64,000 nucleotides of DNA. It comes from Sabulibacter ruber. GTDB lineage: Bacteria; Bacteroidota; Bacteroidia; Cytophagales; Hymenobacteraceae. Position 1 is the stretch's first letter. Each line of letters opens with the position of its first letter. The DNA is taken from contig NZ_JAFFID010000004.1 of NCBI RefSeq assembly GCF_017355955.1, positions 62,001 to 126,000 on the forward strand. Direction: 5' to 3'. Of the stretch, positions 23,332 to 32,317 are shown piece after piece. The notes beneath the pieces were generated by a model. The model saw only the letters and a program-made list of their open reading frames with translations, ran no database searches and was not told where the DNA came from. Position numbers and translations under genes: made by a program.

Positions 23332-24309
23332 ATGTACCTGAACAATATTATGGAGGCCATTGGCAACACGCCACTGGTGAAACTGAACAGTGTCACAGAT
23401 GGAGTGAAAGCCACGGTGCTGGCCAAGGTGGAGTACTTCAACCCAGGCAACTCTGTGAAAGACCGCATGGCCCTGCGCATGATTGAAGACGCCGAAAAAG
23501 CGGGTATTCTGAAGCCAGGTGGTACCATCATTGAAGGAACCTCGGGCAATACCGGCATGGGATTGGCCCTTACCGCCATTGCCAAAGGCTACAAGTGCAT
23601 CTTCACCATGTCTGACAAACAGAGCCAGGAGAAGATCAATATCCTGAAAGCCGTGGGTGCCGAAGTAATTGTTTGCCCTACAGATGTTGCCCCGGAACAC
23701 CCAGATTCATATTACTCGGTAGCCAAGCGGCTGAACCAGGAGATTCCTAACTCGTTTTACCCAAACCAGTACGATAACCTCTCCAACACCGCGGCGCACT
23801 ATGACACCACCGGCCCGGAGATCTGGAAACAGACCGAAGGCAAAATCACTTGCTTTGCCTCTGGGGTAGGAACGGGCGGTACCATCTGCGGTATCTCTAA
23901 ATACCTGAAAGAGCAGCAGCCAAACCTCAAAGTGGTGGGGATTGATACTTATGGGTCTGTGTTCAAGAAATACAAGGAGACTGGTGTCTTTGACGAGAAC
24001 GAGATCTACCCGTACAAAACCGAGGGGATTGGCGAAGACATCCTTCCCAAAAACGTGAACTTCGACCTCATTGACACCTTCATCAAAGTAACCGATAAAG
24101 ACGGTGCCATCATGACGCGCCGTTTGGCCAAGGAAGAAGGCTTGTTTGTGGGCTGGTCCTGCGGTTCAGCGGTATACGGGGCGCTGGAGTACGCCAAAGA
24201 ACACCTCACCGAGGAAGACACGCTGGTGGTAGTGCTGCCAGACCATGGTACCCGTTACCTTGCCAAAATCTATAACGATGATTGGATGCGGGAGCAAGGC
24301 TACTTGTAA
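23332..24309 (+). CDS. PLP-dependent cysteine synthase / cystathionine beta-synthase-like enzyme
   Basis: 325 aa fold-type II PLP enzyme. Schiff-base Lys43 in NSVKDRM, substrate loop TSGNTG (70-75) and phosphate-binding SGVGTGGT near 180. The N-terminal wording (EYFNPGNSVKDRMALRMIED, GWSCGSA near the end) is closer to cystathionine beta-synthase catalytic cores than to classic CysK, but no CBS regulatory pair follows. It makes cysteine from O-acetylserine or cystathionine from serine and homocysteine. The riboswitch-controlled metH and metF about 31 kb away are separate. Which reaction dominates cannot be told from sequence. Confidence 0.85.
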   Translation: MYLNNIMEAIGNTPLVKLNSVTDGVKATVLAKVEYFNPGNSVKDRMALRMIEDAEKAGILKPGGTIIEGTSGNTGMGLALTAIAKGYKCIFTMSDKQSQEKINILKAVGAEVIVCPTDVAPEHPDSYYSVAKRLNQEIPNSFYPNQYDNLSNTAAHYDTTGPEIWKQTEGKITCFASGVGTGGTICGISKYLKEQQPNLKVVGIDTYGSVFKKYKETGVFDENEIYPYKTEGIGEDILPKNVNFDLIDTFIKVTDKDGAIMTRRLAKEEGLFVGWSCGSAVYGALEYAKEHLTEEDTLVVVLPDHGTRYLAKIYNDDWMREQGYL

Positions 24310-24319
24310 CAAATCACAT

Positions 24320-24361
24320 TTCCTGTTTCCGGACTGATTTCTGGAAACTGAGCCCAAAACG
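24320..24361. repeat. Intergenic palindrome family copy
   Basis: CTGTTTCCGGACTGATTTCT then GGAAACTGAGCCCAAAACGG; its right end forms the left arm of the next terminator. Confidence 0.5.
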
Positions 24362-24393
24362 GTCGCCTGGCTATTTAACAAGGCGGCCGTTTT
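24356..24393 (+). terminator. Rho-independent terminator after the PLP synthase
   Basis: AAAACGGTCGCCT (24356-24368) pairs with AGGCGGCCGTTTT (24381-24393) with one mismatch. Confidence 0.75.
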
Positions 24394-24429
24394 AGGTTAG
24401 ATAAAGCCGGATGGCGAAACCCCGCGTGG

Positions 24430-24437
24430 TAACTTTG
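24430..24437 (+). promoter_or_regulatory. -7 promoter element of the sensor kinase gene
   Basis: TAACTTTG, a perfect TAnnTTTG match, 52 nt before the GTG start. Confidence 0.5.
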
Positions 24438-24488
24438 TGCTGCGGGTAGCCGTTCAAACCAAATTAAAATCCCTCAAATTAGAAATCG

Positions 24489-25766
24489 GTGTTTCTCTTT
24501 CAGTTGTCCTCACATACAAACACAGCGGGTGGTCCGGCCGGAGGGGCGGGGCCTGATGGGTTGATTTTAGTGGGCGAGTTGCTGGTAGTGACGGCGTATC
24601 TGATTGTTGCCGGCGTTCTTTTCTACCTGGCTCTCAAGCGTGACGACAAGGAGCGCAGACGCGTTATGCTGCTCTTTGGGTTTATTGGCCTGATGGGGGG
24701 CGCGGTGCACCTGCTGAACATCTGGGGAGGCCCTGCCGCCGGCGATGCACAGCTCATCTTAAGGCTAATATTTGGCGTATTGGCCCTTATTGCCGCCATC
24801 AGGCTGTTTAAGGCCATTCCTGGTTTGCTGGCCATCCCTAGTCTCAACCAACTGACCAGAGCTAACTCCAAACTGCAGGAGCAGGTGGAAGAGCGTAAGA
24901 AAGCCGAAGCCGCTCTGCGCGAAACACAGCAAGAACTGGAGCAACGGGTTCGGGAGCGGAGCGCCCAGGCCATCACGGCTAACCGTGAATTGGAGCGGGA
25001 GATAGAAAACCGGAAAAAGACCGAGCGGCGCCTGATCTCCACCAACTATGAGCTGATCAAGAAGAACGCTGACCTTGATGATTTTGTCTACTATGCCTCC
25101 CGTGACCTTAAGGGCCCTGTGCTGAACGTGGCTGGTCTGGTAGAAGCCATCAGGGAAGAACTACCCACTGATAACCCTGAACTGGGTCAACTCTTTGCCC
25201 ACCTGGACGACTCTGTGGCGCGCATAAACCGGAAGCTGAACAACCTGGCCGAGGTGAGCCGCATTCAGAAACCTATCTCTGAAGAGCAACTGGGAATGGT
25301 TTCCTTAACCGAGGTGTTAGACCAGGTGAAAGAGAGCTTGCGGGAACCTCTGCAGGATTCGGGCGCTCTGCTTCGGGCAGATTTCACGGCAATGCCGGAG
25401 ATTTACTTTTCCAGAGACAACCTCATCAGCCTGCTGAACAACCTTATTTCTAATTCAATCAAATACCGTGAACCCCAGCGGCCGTTGCACATTTTTCTTT
25501 CCTCTGAACTGCAGGACCGGTACGCGGTGCTGAAAGTGCAGGACAACGGCATAGGCATGGACCTGAACCGGTACGGGCAGCAACTGTTCTCCCTGTTCCG
25601 TCGGTTCCATGACCACGTAGAAGGCAGCGGTATAGGACTATATATCATTAAACGCATCATGGACAACAACAACGGCAAAATAGAGGTGCAGAGCGTCTTG
25701 GGCGAGGGAACCACTTTTCTGCTGTATTTTGTACACCATGAACAACACACCGGAGCACGGGTATGA
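24489..25766 (+). CDS. Membrane sensor histidine kinase with Arg at the phospho-acceptor position
   Basis: 425 aa, GTG start. Three hydrophobic segments (about 25-48, 58-79, 88-115) faintly recall the ethylene-receptor-type sensor domain (LVGELLVVTAYL ... FGFIGLMGGAVHLLNIW), but its copper-binding Cys is not evident. A coiled coil (about 125-190) follows. The dimerisation domain reads DDFVYYASRDLKGPVLN, where related kinases have ASHDL; codon 205 (25101-25103) is CGT. The ATP-binding domain is intact: N-box LLNNLISNSIKY, DNGIGMDL and GSGIGLYIIK. So the ATPase part is preserved while autophosphorylation at the usual His should be impossible. It overlaps the response regulator by ATGA. Confidence 0.85.
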   Translation: MFLFQLSSHTNTAGGPAGGAGPDGLILVGELLVVTAYLIVAGVLFYLALKRDDKERRRVMLLFGFIGLMGGAVHLLNIWGGPAAGDAQLILRLIFGVLALIAAIRLFKAIPGLLAIPSLNQLTRANSKLQEQVEERKKAEAALRETQQELEQRVRERSAQAITANRELEREIENRKKTERRLISTNYELIKKNADLDDFVYYASRDLKGPVLNVAGLVEAIREELPTDNPELGQLFAHLDDSVARINRKLNNLAEVSRIQKPISEEQLGMVSLTEVLDQVKESLREPLQDSGALLRADFTAMPEIYFSRDNLISLLNNLISNSIKYREPQRPLHIFLSSELQDRYAVLKVQDNGIGMDLNRYGQQLFSLFRRFHDHVEGSGIGLYIIKRIMDNNNGKIEVQSVLGEGTTFLLYFVHHEQHTGARV

Positions 25767-26194
25767 AAAAATTGAAGGGCATTCTGCTCATAGACGACGA
25801 CGACACCAATAATTTCCTGAACCATCGCCTGCTCACCAGAATGCAGGTGGCAGAGAAGATCAGGGAGTTCCGTAACGGAAAACAGGCTTTTGACTATCTC
25901 TACAACATCAGCCAGGGCCATTACGATACCGCCTCTTCTGAATACTTTAAACCTGCCCTTATCCTGCTGGATATCAACATGCCGGTAATGGATGGGTTTG
26001 AATTTCTTTCCCTGTTTGAGAAATTGGACGAGAGCTTCCGGAAAGATGTAGTGCTGGCCCTGCTCACTACCTCTGAGCACAGCCAGGACACCGAGCGCGC
26101 TGCCGCCAGCAGCATCGCCTACCTGACCAAGCCCCTTACCACAGAAAAGGTGCAAGGTTTACTGGAGGAGCATTTCCCTGAGTTCAGGTCGTAA
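25763..26194 (+). CDS. Single-domain response regulator
   Basis: 143 aa receiver domain only. The acidic pocket is LLIDDDDTN (Asp9-12), the phospho-acceptor Asp lies in ILLDINMPVMDGFEF, the switch Thr/Ser in LLTTSEHS and the conserved Lys in LTKPL. All catalytic residues are present and no output domain follows. It is translationally coupled (ATGA overlap) to the kinase whose His is replaced by Arg. It may therefore take phosphate from another kinase or signal by protein contact. Confidence 0.88.
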   Translation: MKKLKGILLIDDDDTNNFLNHRLLTRMQVAEKIREFRNGKQAFDYLYNISQGHYDTASSEYFKPALILLDINMPVMDGFEFLSLFEKLDESFRKDVVLALLTTSEHSQDTERAAASSIAYLTKPLTTEKVQGLLEEHFPEFRS

Positions 26195-26236
26195 GCTTGT
26201 TGGGGCTAATGTAGCCAACCTCAAACTTCATTAATG

Positions 26237-26276
26237 CGATTTTAGCCTCTTTCTAAGAATGAAGCCCTAAAACCGG
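26237..26276. repeat. Intergenic palindrome family copy
   Basis: CGATTTTAGCCTCTTTC ... GAAGCCCTAAAACCGG: both arms recognisable. Confidence 0.5.
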
Positions 26277-26376
26277 AGTTGCTTTGCAGGCTTGGTGTAT
26301 TTTAGCTGCTCTTTTCAGACGGGTATTGTCTGGTAGGAGTGGGGATTGCAAGGCCAACCGTTTATCTTTGTCTGTT

Positions 26377-26494
26377 GAAGATTAAATAGAAGTAAACTGC
26401 TTCTTCTGTTTGAGCAGCATTATTTTCCTTGCAGCAAAGACTTATCCTGTAGATTATAAAAGCCGCTTAGACATTGTTTAAGCGGCTTTCTTTT
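26377..26494 (+). ncRNA. Candidate small RNA (promoter-to-terminator unit)
   Basis: TATCTTTG at 26363-26370 is a perfect -7 element with a predicted start near 26377. About 80 nt later, AAAGCCGCTTA (26459-26469) pairs perfectly with TAAGCGGCTTT (26479-26489), followed by CTTTTG. The interval has no open frame of useful length but has an internal hairpin (CTGCT 26397-26401 / AGCAG 26413-26417). It could also be a leader with an attenuator for the O-antigen ligase gene at 26541. Confidence 0.4.
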
Positions 26495-26540
26495 GTCCTA
26501 GCCGTATCAAACAAGATTCACCCCAAGATTTAATTTAAAA

Positions 26541-27812
26541 ATGACCCTCCTCGCAGATTTAAAAAAAGAAGAGAAAATCTTATTCGGCTTATTGGTTGCC
26601 TTTTTTATTACCCTCTATTTCGCCCATTTGAGTAGTATTAACTCTATCCTTACGGGAATGATCGTTGTCTACAGCTTTTTTATAGGGTCTTTGCAAGACA
26701 AATGGGAAACCCTAAAGCAACGAAAATACATACAGGGAATGCTCCTTTTCTTCCTAGTATTAGTGATCAGTACGCTCATCTCAGACGATGTGGCGAGAGG
26801 ATTTCATCATTTAAAGATAAGGCTACCTCTTTTAGTCTTTCCAGCTAGTATAGGCTTGCTTAGTTTAAGAGATGAGTTCAAGGGCAAGGTTTTGGTAACA
26901 TTTGCGACACTTACTACCATTATTTGCTTCTTGTGTTTAGTCTATGCCATTGATGCTTCTGATTTCTTCAAACGTCCCGAGTTCCTCTACAATGATTCTC
27001 TCTCATATTTCATAAGGCAACAATCTATATATGTTGCATTGGCAGTAAATCTCTCCATTTACATCTTTGCCAACATTATCTTTTTTAAGAGAAGCAGTCA
27101 TAAGTTTAGTATGTTGATTGCGGTACTGTTCTTGTATGGAATTAGTTATCTGCTTGCCAGCCGCATTATGTTTGCTCTGCTAATCTTTGCCACCCTTGCT
27201 TTCAGTTTTTACTATGTCATTCATAAACGGAAGTATTTGGAAGGGATAACACTCTTACTGGGGCTAGGTATAGGAATTATGGTTGTAAATAAAACAATGC
27301 CCAAAACTTTTAATAGGTACAAAGAACTTGGATATACAAGTTTTGACTACAAGAGTATGGGAAAGGAAAGCCACTACAATATGGAGATTACCCCTGATCA
27401 GTGGAATGGTGCAAACTTTAGGCTTGCTGCTTGGTCTTGTGGATGGGAGCTAGTAAAGGTTAACTTCCTGAAGGGAGTGGATCTAGGCGATAAAGAAAAA
27501 GCACTGACTGAAAAGTATCAGGAGAAGAATTTTCAATTCGCTATAAAGACAGAAAAAAATGTTCATAGTAATTACCTGGACATTCTCTACAGTGTAGGTA
27601 TAATTGGGTTCTTCGCCTATCTGTTTAGCTGGCTGATTTTGCCTTTTATCTCTGCTTTAAAGTCTGGTAATGTGTTAGGAATGGTATTCATTCTAACATT
27701 TGCCATTGCCTGGACTACTGAAGTGTATTTTGGTAGAACCTTTGGCGTAATGCTAGTTGGTTTCTTTCTGCCATTTATGCTTATAGATGAAAACAAAAAA
27801 AGTCCTCTGTAA
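26541..27812 (+). CDS. O-antigen ligase / polymerase family membrane protein
   Basis: 423 aa with about 10-12 hydrophobic segments. The Wzy_C/WaaL-type large loop is near residues 270-345, with the conserved HSNYLDILYSVGIIGFFAYL. Such proteins join polysaccharide to lipid A core (WaaL) or polymerise repeat units (Wzy). Because the neighbouring locus has an ABC exporter, ligase is the better guess; this is inference. Codon use is AT-rich like the rest of the locus. The stop codon lies inside the bidirectional terminator shared with the convergent exporter ATPase. Confidence 0.8.
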   Translation: MTLLADLKKEEKILFGLLVAFFITLYFAHLSSINSILTGMIVVYSFFIGSLQDKWETLKQRKYIQGMLLFFLVLVISTLISDDVARGFHHLKIRLPLLVFPASIGLLSLRDEFKGKVLVTFATLTTIICFLCLVYAIDASDFFKRPEFLYNDSLSYFIRQQSIYVALAVNLSIYIFANIIFFKRSSHKFSMLIAVLFLYGISYLLASRIMFALLIFATLAFSFYYVIHKRKYLEGITLLLGLGIGIMVVNKTMPKTFNRYKELGYTSFDYKSMGKESHYNMEITPDQWNGANFRLAAWSCGWELVKVNFLKGVDLGDKEKALTEKYQEKNFQFAIKTEKNVHSNYLDILYSVGIIGFFAYLFSWLILPFISALKSGNVLGMVFILTFAIAWTTEVYFGRTFGVMLVGFFLPFMLIDENKKSPL

Positions 27813-27828
27813 CTAGAGGACTTTTTTT
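27795..27828. terminator. Bidirectional terminator between convergent polysaccharide genes
   Basis: AAAAAAAGTCCTCT pairs perfectly with AGAGGACTTTTTTT. It contains the stop of the ligase gene and lies 18 nt past the ATPase gene end. Confidence 0.9.
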
Positions 27829-27845
27829 AAGGTATGGGAAGATGT

Positions 27846-28580
27846 CTATTGGTTGTCTTCCATGTACATTTCTATAGCTTTCCCTGTATCCCCAATATAC
27901 TTGAGTTCTCCATTCTTCAAGAAAGCCGCTCTGTTGCAGTATTGTCGTATGACATCCATGCTATGGCTAACCAAAATTACAGTTTTCCCTTGAATCCAAG
28001 AGCTTTCAAATACTTTAACTGCTTTTTCCTGAAATTTAGCATCTCCAACGGCAAATACTTCATCCAAAAACATGATATCTGCTCCAGCTTTTACAGCAAT
28101 GGAGAACCCCAAGCGGGCTACCATCCCTGAAGAGAAGAACTTGATTTTAGTGTCTACAAATTGTTCAAGCTCAGCAAAAGAGATAATATCATCGAAGATA
28201 GCATCAATTTCTTTAATCTTTAAGCCTAATACAGAACCAGAGACATAGACGTTTTCACGAGCAGTTAATTCATGACTCATACCTACCCCTAAGTTCATGA
28301 GCATAGTGGAACCTTGAATATTTACATACCCGCTGTCTGTTGGGTACACGCCAGCTAAAAGCTTGACCAATGTTGACTTTCCACAGCCATTACGCCCCAA
28401 TAGGCCTATGCACTCGCCTTTCTTAATTTCTAGAGACATGCTCTTTACCGCAGGCACATACTTGGTTCTAGGCGGGTTGAAGAGATTGAACAATCTATGC
28501 TTAACGGTATTATGACTGTCTTCTGAGATATGAAATGTCTTACTAATATTTCTTGCTTTAATAGCGAAAGTCTCTTCCAT
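27846..28580 (-). CDS. wzt: Polysaccharide ABC exporter, ATPase subunit (Wzt/KpsT/TagH type)
   Basis: 244 aa, ATG at 28580 (the 11 codons before it overlap the permease gene). Walker A GLLGRNGCGKST, degenerate signature FSSGMVARLGF typical of the polysaccharide/teichoic acid exporter branch, Walker B DIMFLDEVFAVGD and switch His in ILVSHSMD. It ends after the ATPase fold, so it lacks the C-terminal glycan-binding domain present in Wzt proteins that read a chain-end cap. It pairs with the upstream permease; only 4 nt separate them. Confidence 0.9.
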   Translation of the reverse strand: MEETFAIKARNISKTFHISEDSHNTVKHRLFNLFNPPRTKYVPAVKSMSLEIKKGECIGLLGRNGCGKSTLVKLLAGVYPTDSGYVNIQGSTMLMNLGVGMSHELTARENVYVSGSVLGLKIKEIDAIFDDIISFAELEQFVDTKIKFFSSGMVARLGFSIAVKAGADIMFLDEVFAVGDAKFQEKAVKVFESSWIQGKTVILVSHSMDVIRQYCNRAAFLKNGELKYIGDTGKAIEMYMEDNQ

Positions 28581-28584
28581 GATA

Positions 28585-29385
28585 TTATAATTTCTCGGCT
28601 GCTTTAGCACCAAGCTTGTTTAATAAAATAAAACCAACAAAAAGTAGAAAAATAGCATATCCAAAATCAAATACCAGAAGTTCAAGATCAGGTAGGTTAT
28701 TTTCCATCATCACTCTGCGTGCATTAATGATTATACCCGCTATTGGATTAGCATACTCAAAGGAAGGAAGGGCTTGTTTGAATAGAGATAGCTTATAGAA
28801 TATAGGTGACAAGAAAAACAAACCAGAAGTAAACACCTGCCAGATTTGGGTAATGTCCTTTGCTACAACATAAATACAAGATAGTATTAATGACATAGCC
28901 AAGGATAATATAAACAGGTTTAAAAAGAGTGGGACTATCCAAAAGTTTAGCAAGCTAAGCCCCATCATATCTGATTCTATAAAATTCAAAAAAATAATAA
29001 ACATGATCAGGTTAAAGAAAAAGCCTATGGTATTACTCATGAGAGTAGATAGGTAAATCTCTAATTTGTTCATGTTGCTATACTCATACAGATACTTTTT
29101 GGTCTGTAAGATTTGTATAGTACCGGAAGTGCTTTCAATAAAAAAGTTCCAGAGTATAAGGCCAATAAATAAGAATGAGGCAAAGGCTGGGATATCAGAT
29201 TTCAAGATAACCTTAAACACCATATAGTAGATAGCTACATCCATCAGCGGTTTTAGAAGCGCCCAAAGCAAACCTAAGTTATTCTCGTAATAACGTAGTT
29301 TGAACTCAATTTTGGCCATAAGCCATAATCTCTCAAGCTTGTTAGTGCCAGAGAAAAAGTTTTTAATAGTGTGGCTGGTAAGCAT
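28585..29385 (-). CDS. wzm: Polysaccharide ABC exporter, permease subunit (Wzm/TagG type)
   Basis: 266 aa ABC-2-type permease with six hydrophobic segments. The N-terminal motif FKLRYYENNLGLLWALLKPL is characteristic of the family. With the downstream ATPase it should move a finished lipid-linked glycan across the inner membrane. It starts 6 nt after the GT4-GT2 enzyme stop, so it is in the same operon. Confidence 0.9.
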   Translation of the reverse strand: MLTSHTIKNFFSGTNKLERLWLMAKIEFKLRYYENNLGLLWALLKPLMDVAIYYMVFKVILKSDIPAFASFLFIGLILWNFFIESTSGTIQILQTKKYLYEYSNMNKLEIYLSTLMSNTIGFFFNLIMFIIFLNFIESDMMGLSLLNFWIVPLFLNLFILSLAMSLILSCIYVVAKDITQIWQVFTSGLFFLSPIFYKLSLFKQALPSFEYANPIAGIIINARRVMMENNLPDLELLVFDFGYAIFLLFVGFILLNKLGAKAAEKL

Positions 29386-29391
29386 AAATAG

Positions 29392-31545
29392 TTAATTGAT
29401 TTTTTTGTAAATGGAGTATGCAAACTTTCTAAGTAGACGGTTATGCTTTACTCGCTCTTTAAGCTTTTCCTTTAAAGGGGTAAGTTTCCCGTCAGGGACT
29501 CTAAATGTAGGATTGTCAAAGGCGAGGGAGCTGCCATTATTTGTTAAAAGGTGTGCTACTTCTACCCCATACTTCCGGTACAGAGATGCATGCTTGTCTG
29601 TTATATACTTGTGGAGATACAATCTCTTTACTTGAGTAAATGACCTTGCCATAGATCCCTTTCTTACTCTATAATGAAACAGCAACTCTGGTAATACTAC
29701 ACCTCTAAACCCTTTACCTATGAGGTTAATTACGCTCTCCCAGTCTTCCATGCCATACACCAGTGCGCTGTCGTTCATGCCTCCATTTTGGAATGCCTCT
29801 TTTTTATATACCAAGGCACTGCTATTTACCATATTATGTAATAGTAAGTAAGGAGGCTCTGGGTTGAAGGTTGGCCAACAACTAGTACTACCTTCAAAGT
29901 ATTGGACCCAGCACCCCACAAAGTGAACATTCTCATATGATCCTAATACCCGAATTGCTTTACTATAGTAGGTGGCATCTACGACATCGTCAGCATCTAG
30001 GAAAGCCAAGTACCTGCCTTTAGCCATGGAAGCACCGTAATTACGGGCACTAGGTAACCCATTATTAGCGGTTGTAAAAACCTGAATAGGATATTTAGCT
30101 GTAAGTTCCTGTAATTTTTTCAAACTATCAGATTCAGTACTCCCATCATTAATAATGATAATTTCCTTATTGGGATAGTTGGAATTTAATACCGACTGTA
30201 CGCACTCTTCAATGTAATTTCCCATGTTGTAGAAAGGGATTACTATTGAAAGTAGATTATCGGTGCTTTGTAAAGTGATTATGCTTGCCACCTCGTGGTT
30301 AGAAGCCTCTATGAAAGGGAATATTTTATGTTGAGCTTTATTGCCTAAATAATCATTAATTAGCTCTATCTTTTGTGAATAAATAACGTCTGGATGGAAG
30401 CGATGTAAGATTGATTTACGTGCATGTTGACCTATCATCTTAATGCTTTCATTAGGTAGATTTAGTATATGAAGCAGTTTCTCCTGGAAATCACCTGATG
30501 TATAGTGATCAAAAAGAAATCCGTTAATTCCATTTTCAATCACTTCACTTTGCCCTCCTTGCCTTGATGCTAGCACAACTTTTCCCCATGACATTGCTTC
30601 CAAAACAGTATATGGAAGATTGTCGAATAAACTAGGTACCAAGACAACTTGAGCATTCATTACATTTTGGCGTGCTACTTCTGGCTCCATCTCCTCAAGC
30701 AACACTAGCAAACCTTTATTTATATATTCCTGGTACTGCTTTCTAATTAGATCACCCATGGTGCGACCTTCAGGATGGAAGATCTGTTGAGTGCCGCCAA
30801 TTATTTGTAGTTGAAGTAAATGCCCATCATCCCAAATGCTTTTAAAGTACTTTAAAAGCTCAAAGGAACCTTTCAGAGGCGCCATCTTCCCAAAGCAAAC
30901 TATTTTTTTAGGTTCGAAACTTGGTATTTCATCAGATGTATAAGCATTGATTCCAATAGGGTTAGATATATAGGCCTCCTCGATCGTATTCCAATTCATC
31001 CGCTTTTTTGCTTCTGAAACAAAGTATTTACTCGGAGATATTAATATGTCTGCAGATTTGATAGTGGCCTTCTCCATTTGACCAGTCCAATACTCTGGGA
31101 ATTGATAAATAGGTACCTGGTTGTACTCAAGGCAAAGAAAGGAAGGAGCGTGGCAAGTAATTACAATATTAAGTTTTTCAAATAAAGGATATTTAAGCAG
31201 TTTAAATTGCTGTAGATAATACGCAATGCCCGAATATTCCTGAGACTCAAGGATATCAGGGGAGCCTTCTCTTTCGATGTATTGGCGTACTACCTCTGCA
31301 AACTCATAACTCAATGCTGCGTTATAACCAAGGAAGTTAATGGTTTTAGTCATCCAGAATGGAAATCGGATAACTCTTACTCCGTTGATGGCCTCTTCAT
31401 TGATACTGGATATGTGAAAGTCCTGAACAAATACTGTTACCTGATGCCCGTAACTATGCAACATTTCAGACGTGTATTTGCAGTAAGTGCTAATTCCACC
31501 TCCGTAAAACGGAGGATACTCAGTTGTAAGAAGCCAATAAATCAC
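29392..31545 (-). CDS. Bifunctional GT4-GT2 glycosyltransferase (copy 1)
   Basis: 717 aa. The GTG at 31545 aligns with the ATG of the paralogue (VIYWLLTTEYPPFYGGGIST against MNYWILTMEYPPFHGGGIST) and lies 5 nt after the methyltransferase stop. Residues about 1-400 form a GT-B/GT4 enzyme (CFGKMAPLKGSFELLKYF; SLFDNLPYTVLEAMSWGKVV). Residues about 430-717 form a GT-A/GT2 enzyme (LSIVIPFYNMGNYIEECVQS; YLAFLDADD near 516). Two complete enzymes with different folds in one chain suggest processive addition of two sugars. It is related throughout its length to 32318-34642. Confidence 0.85.
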   Translation of the reverse strand: MIYWLLTTEYPPFYGGGISTYCKYTSEMLHSYGHQVTVFVQDFHISSINEEAINGVRVIRFPFWMTKTINFLGYNAALSYEFAEVVRQYIEREGSPDILESQEYSGIAYYLQQFKLLKYPLFEKLNIVITCHAPSFLCLEYNQVPIYQFPEYWTGQMEKATIKSADILISPSKYFVSEAKKRMNWNTIEEAYISNPIGINAYTSDEIPSFEPKKIVCFGKMAPLKGSFELLKYFKSIWDDGHLLQLQIIGGTQQIFHPEGRTMGDLIRKQYQEYINKGLLVLLEEMEPEVARQNVMNAQVVLVPSLFDNLPYTVLEAMSWGKVVLASRQGGQSEVIENGINGFLFDHYTSGDFQEKLLHILNLPNESIKMIGQHARKSILHRFHPDVIYSQKIELINDYLGNKAQHKIFPFIEASNHEVASIITLQSTDNLLSIVIPFYNMGNYIEECVQSVLNSNYPNKEIIIINDGSTESDSLKKLQELTAKYPIQVFTTANNGLPSARNYGASMAKGRYLAFLDADDVVDATYYSKAIRVLGSYENVHFVGCWVQYFEGSTSCWPTFNPEPPYLLLHNMVNSSALVYKKEAFQNGGMNDSALVYGMEDWESVINLIGKGFRGVVLPELLFHYRVRKGSMARSFTQVKRLYLHKYITDKHASLYRKYGVEVAHLLTNNGSSLAFDNPTFRVPDGKLTPLKEKLKERVKHNRLLRKFAYSIYKKIN

Positions 31546-31550
31546 TTGGT

Positions 31551-32234
31551 TTATTTTTGTAATAGAGTTAAACAATCTGTGTTCTCTTCTGCCCAATCAA
31601 AGACAACAGACTCAATTATTTTGAACCCATTGCGTTTCGCAATATGAATAAATAGCTTCTGGCTCATGAAGTTTCTCCACGCTGGATTTTGCTCAACCGA
31701 GCCACCTGGATTTTTGTCATAATTAGAATGATGGAATAACGCCATACCACCTGGAGTTAGGACTCTGTAGCTATCTTTTATGTATGATATAACTGAGTCA
31801 TATTCGAAGTGGACCATAGAATCATATGAAAAAATAGATGTAAGAGTATCTTTTTTTATTTGATGAGGTATGCCATTCCCGGTAGAACTAAGAATGGTAG
31901 TGAAGTTGCCTTTGTTAAGCAATCTATTTTCAGCAATTTTAAGTGCAGCTTTAGATGTGTCTAACAACCATAAATGCTCGCAGTTATTAATTACCTTCTC
32001 TGCATGCCTACCTGCTCCACAGCCAATTTCTAGAATATACTTATGATCCATCAATTGAAAAAGCTCAAAAAACTTACTTCCATCAGACCAAAACCCTTCA
32101 AGCCAAGTTGGGTTCTCTGCTTTTTCAAAATAGCCAAAGTCATTACCTCCTTCCTTCCAAAGACTTATTATTCTTTCTGTTTCTTCATTGTCTGTCTCAT
32201 AATTTGAAGGGGCTAAAATACCTTTTAATCTCAT
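31551..32234 (-). CDS. Class I SAM-dependent methyltransferase
   Basis: 227 aa. Motif I YILEIGCGAGRHAEKV binds SAM, followed by WLLDTSKAAL and a motif-IV region IFSYDSMVHFEYDS and YRVLTPGGMALFHH. There is no membrane segment. It lies between the two GT4-GT2 fusion genes and upstream of the ABC exporter, so it probably methylates a sugar of the glycan, possibly as a chain-end cap; the target is inferred from context. Confidence 0.82.
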   Translation of the reverse strand: MRLKGILAPSNYETDNEETERIISLWKEGGNDFGYFEKAENPTWLEGFWSDGSKFFELFQLMDHKYILEIGCGAGRHAEKVINNCEHLWLLDTSKAALKIAENRLLNKGNFTTILSSTGNGIPHQIKKDTLTSIFSYDSMVHFEYDSVISYIKDSYRVLTPGGMALFHHSNYDKNPGGSVEQNPAWRNFMSQKLFIHIAKRNGFKIIESVVFDWAEENTDCLTLLQK

Positions 32235-32317
32235 CTTGCTGTAAATTTATTCTTTATCTGTTCTAAACTAATACTGCCTAAAAGCATATATTTAATATAT
32301 ATACAACTTTACTTTGT

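Larger units (their letters stand above)
26195..26540. other. Gap between response regulator and O-antigen ligase
   Basis: 346 bp without a gene. It contains one palindrome-family copy (26237-26276), a -7 promoter element (26363-26370) and a strong terminator hairpin (26459-26489), the last two framing a candidate small RNA. Confidence 0.6.

Noticed and set aside
29392-31596. Longer start of the GT4-GT2 enzyme at 31596
   Set aside because: It would overlap the methyltransferase by 46 bases; the GTG at 31545 aligns with the start of the paralogue.
32280-32310. AT-rich palindrome TATATTTAATATA before the GT4-GT2 gene end
   Set aside because: Low-complexity A/T sequence in an AT-rich locus; such short palindromes are expected by chance.
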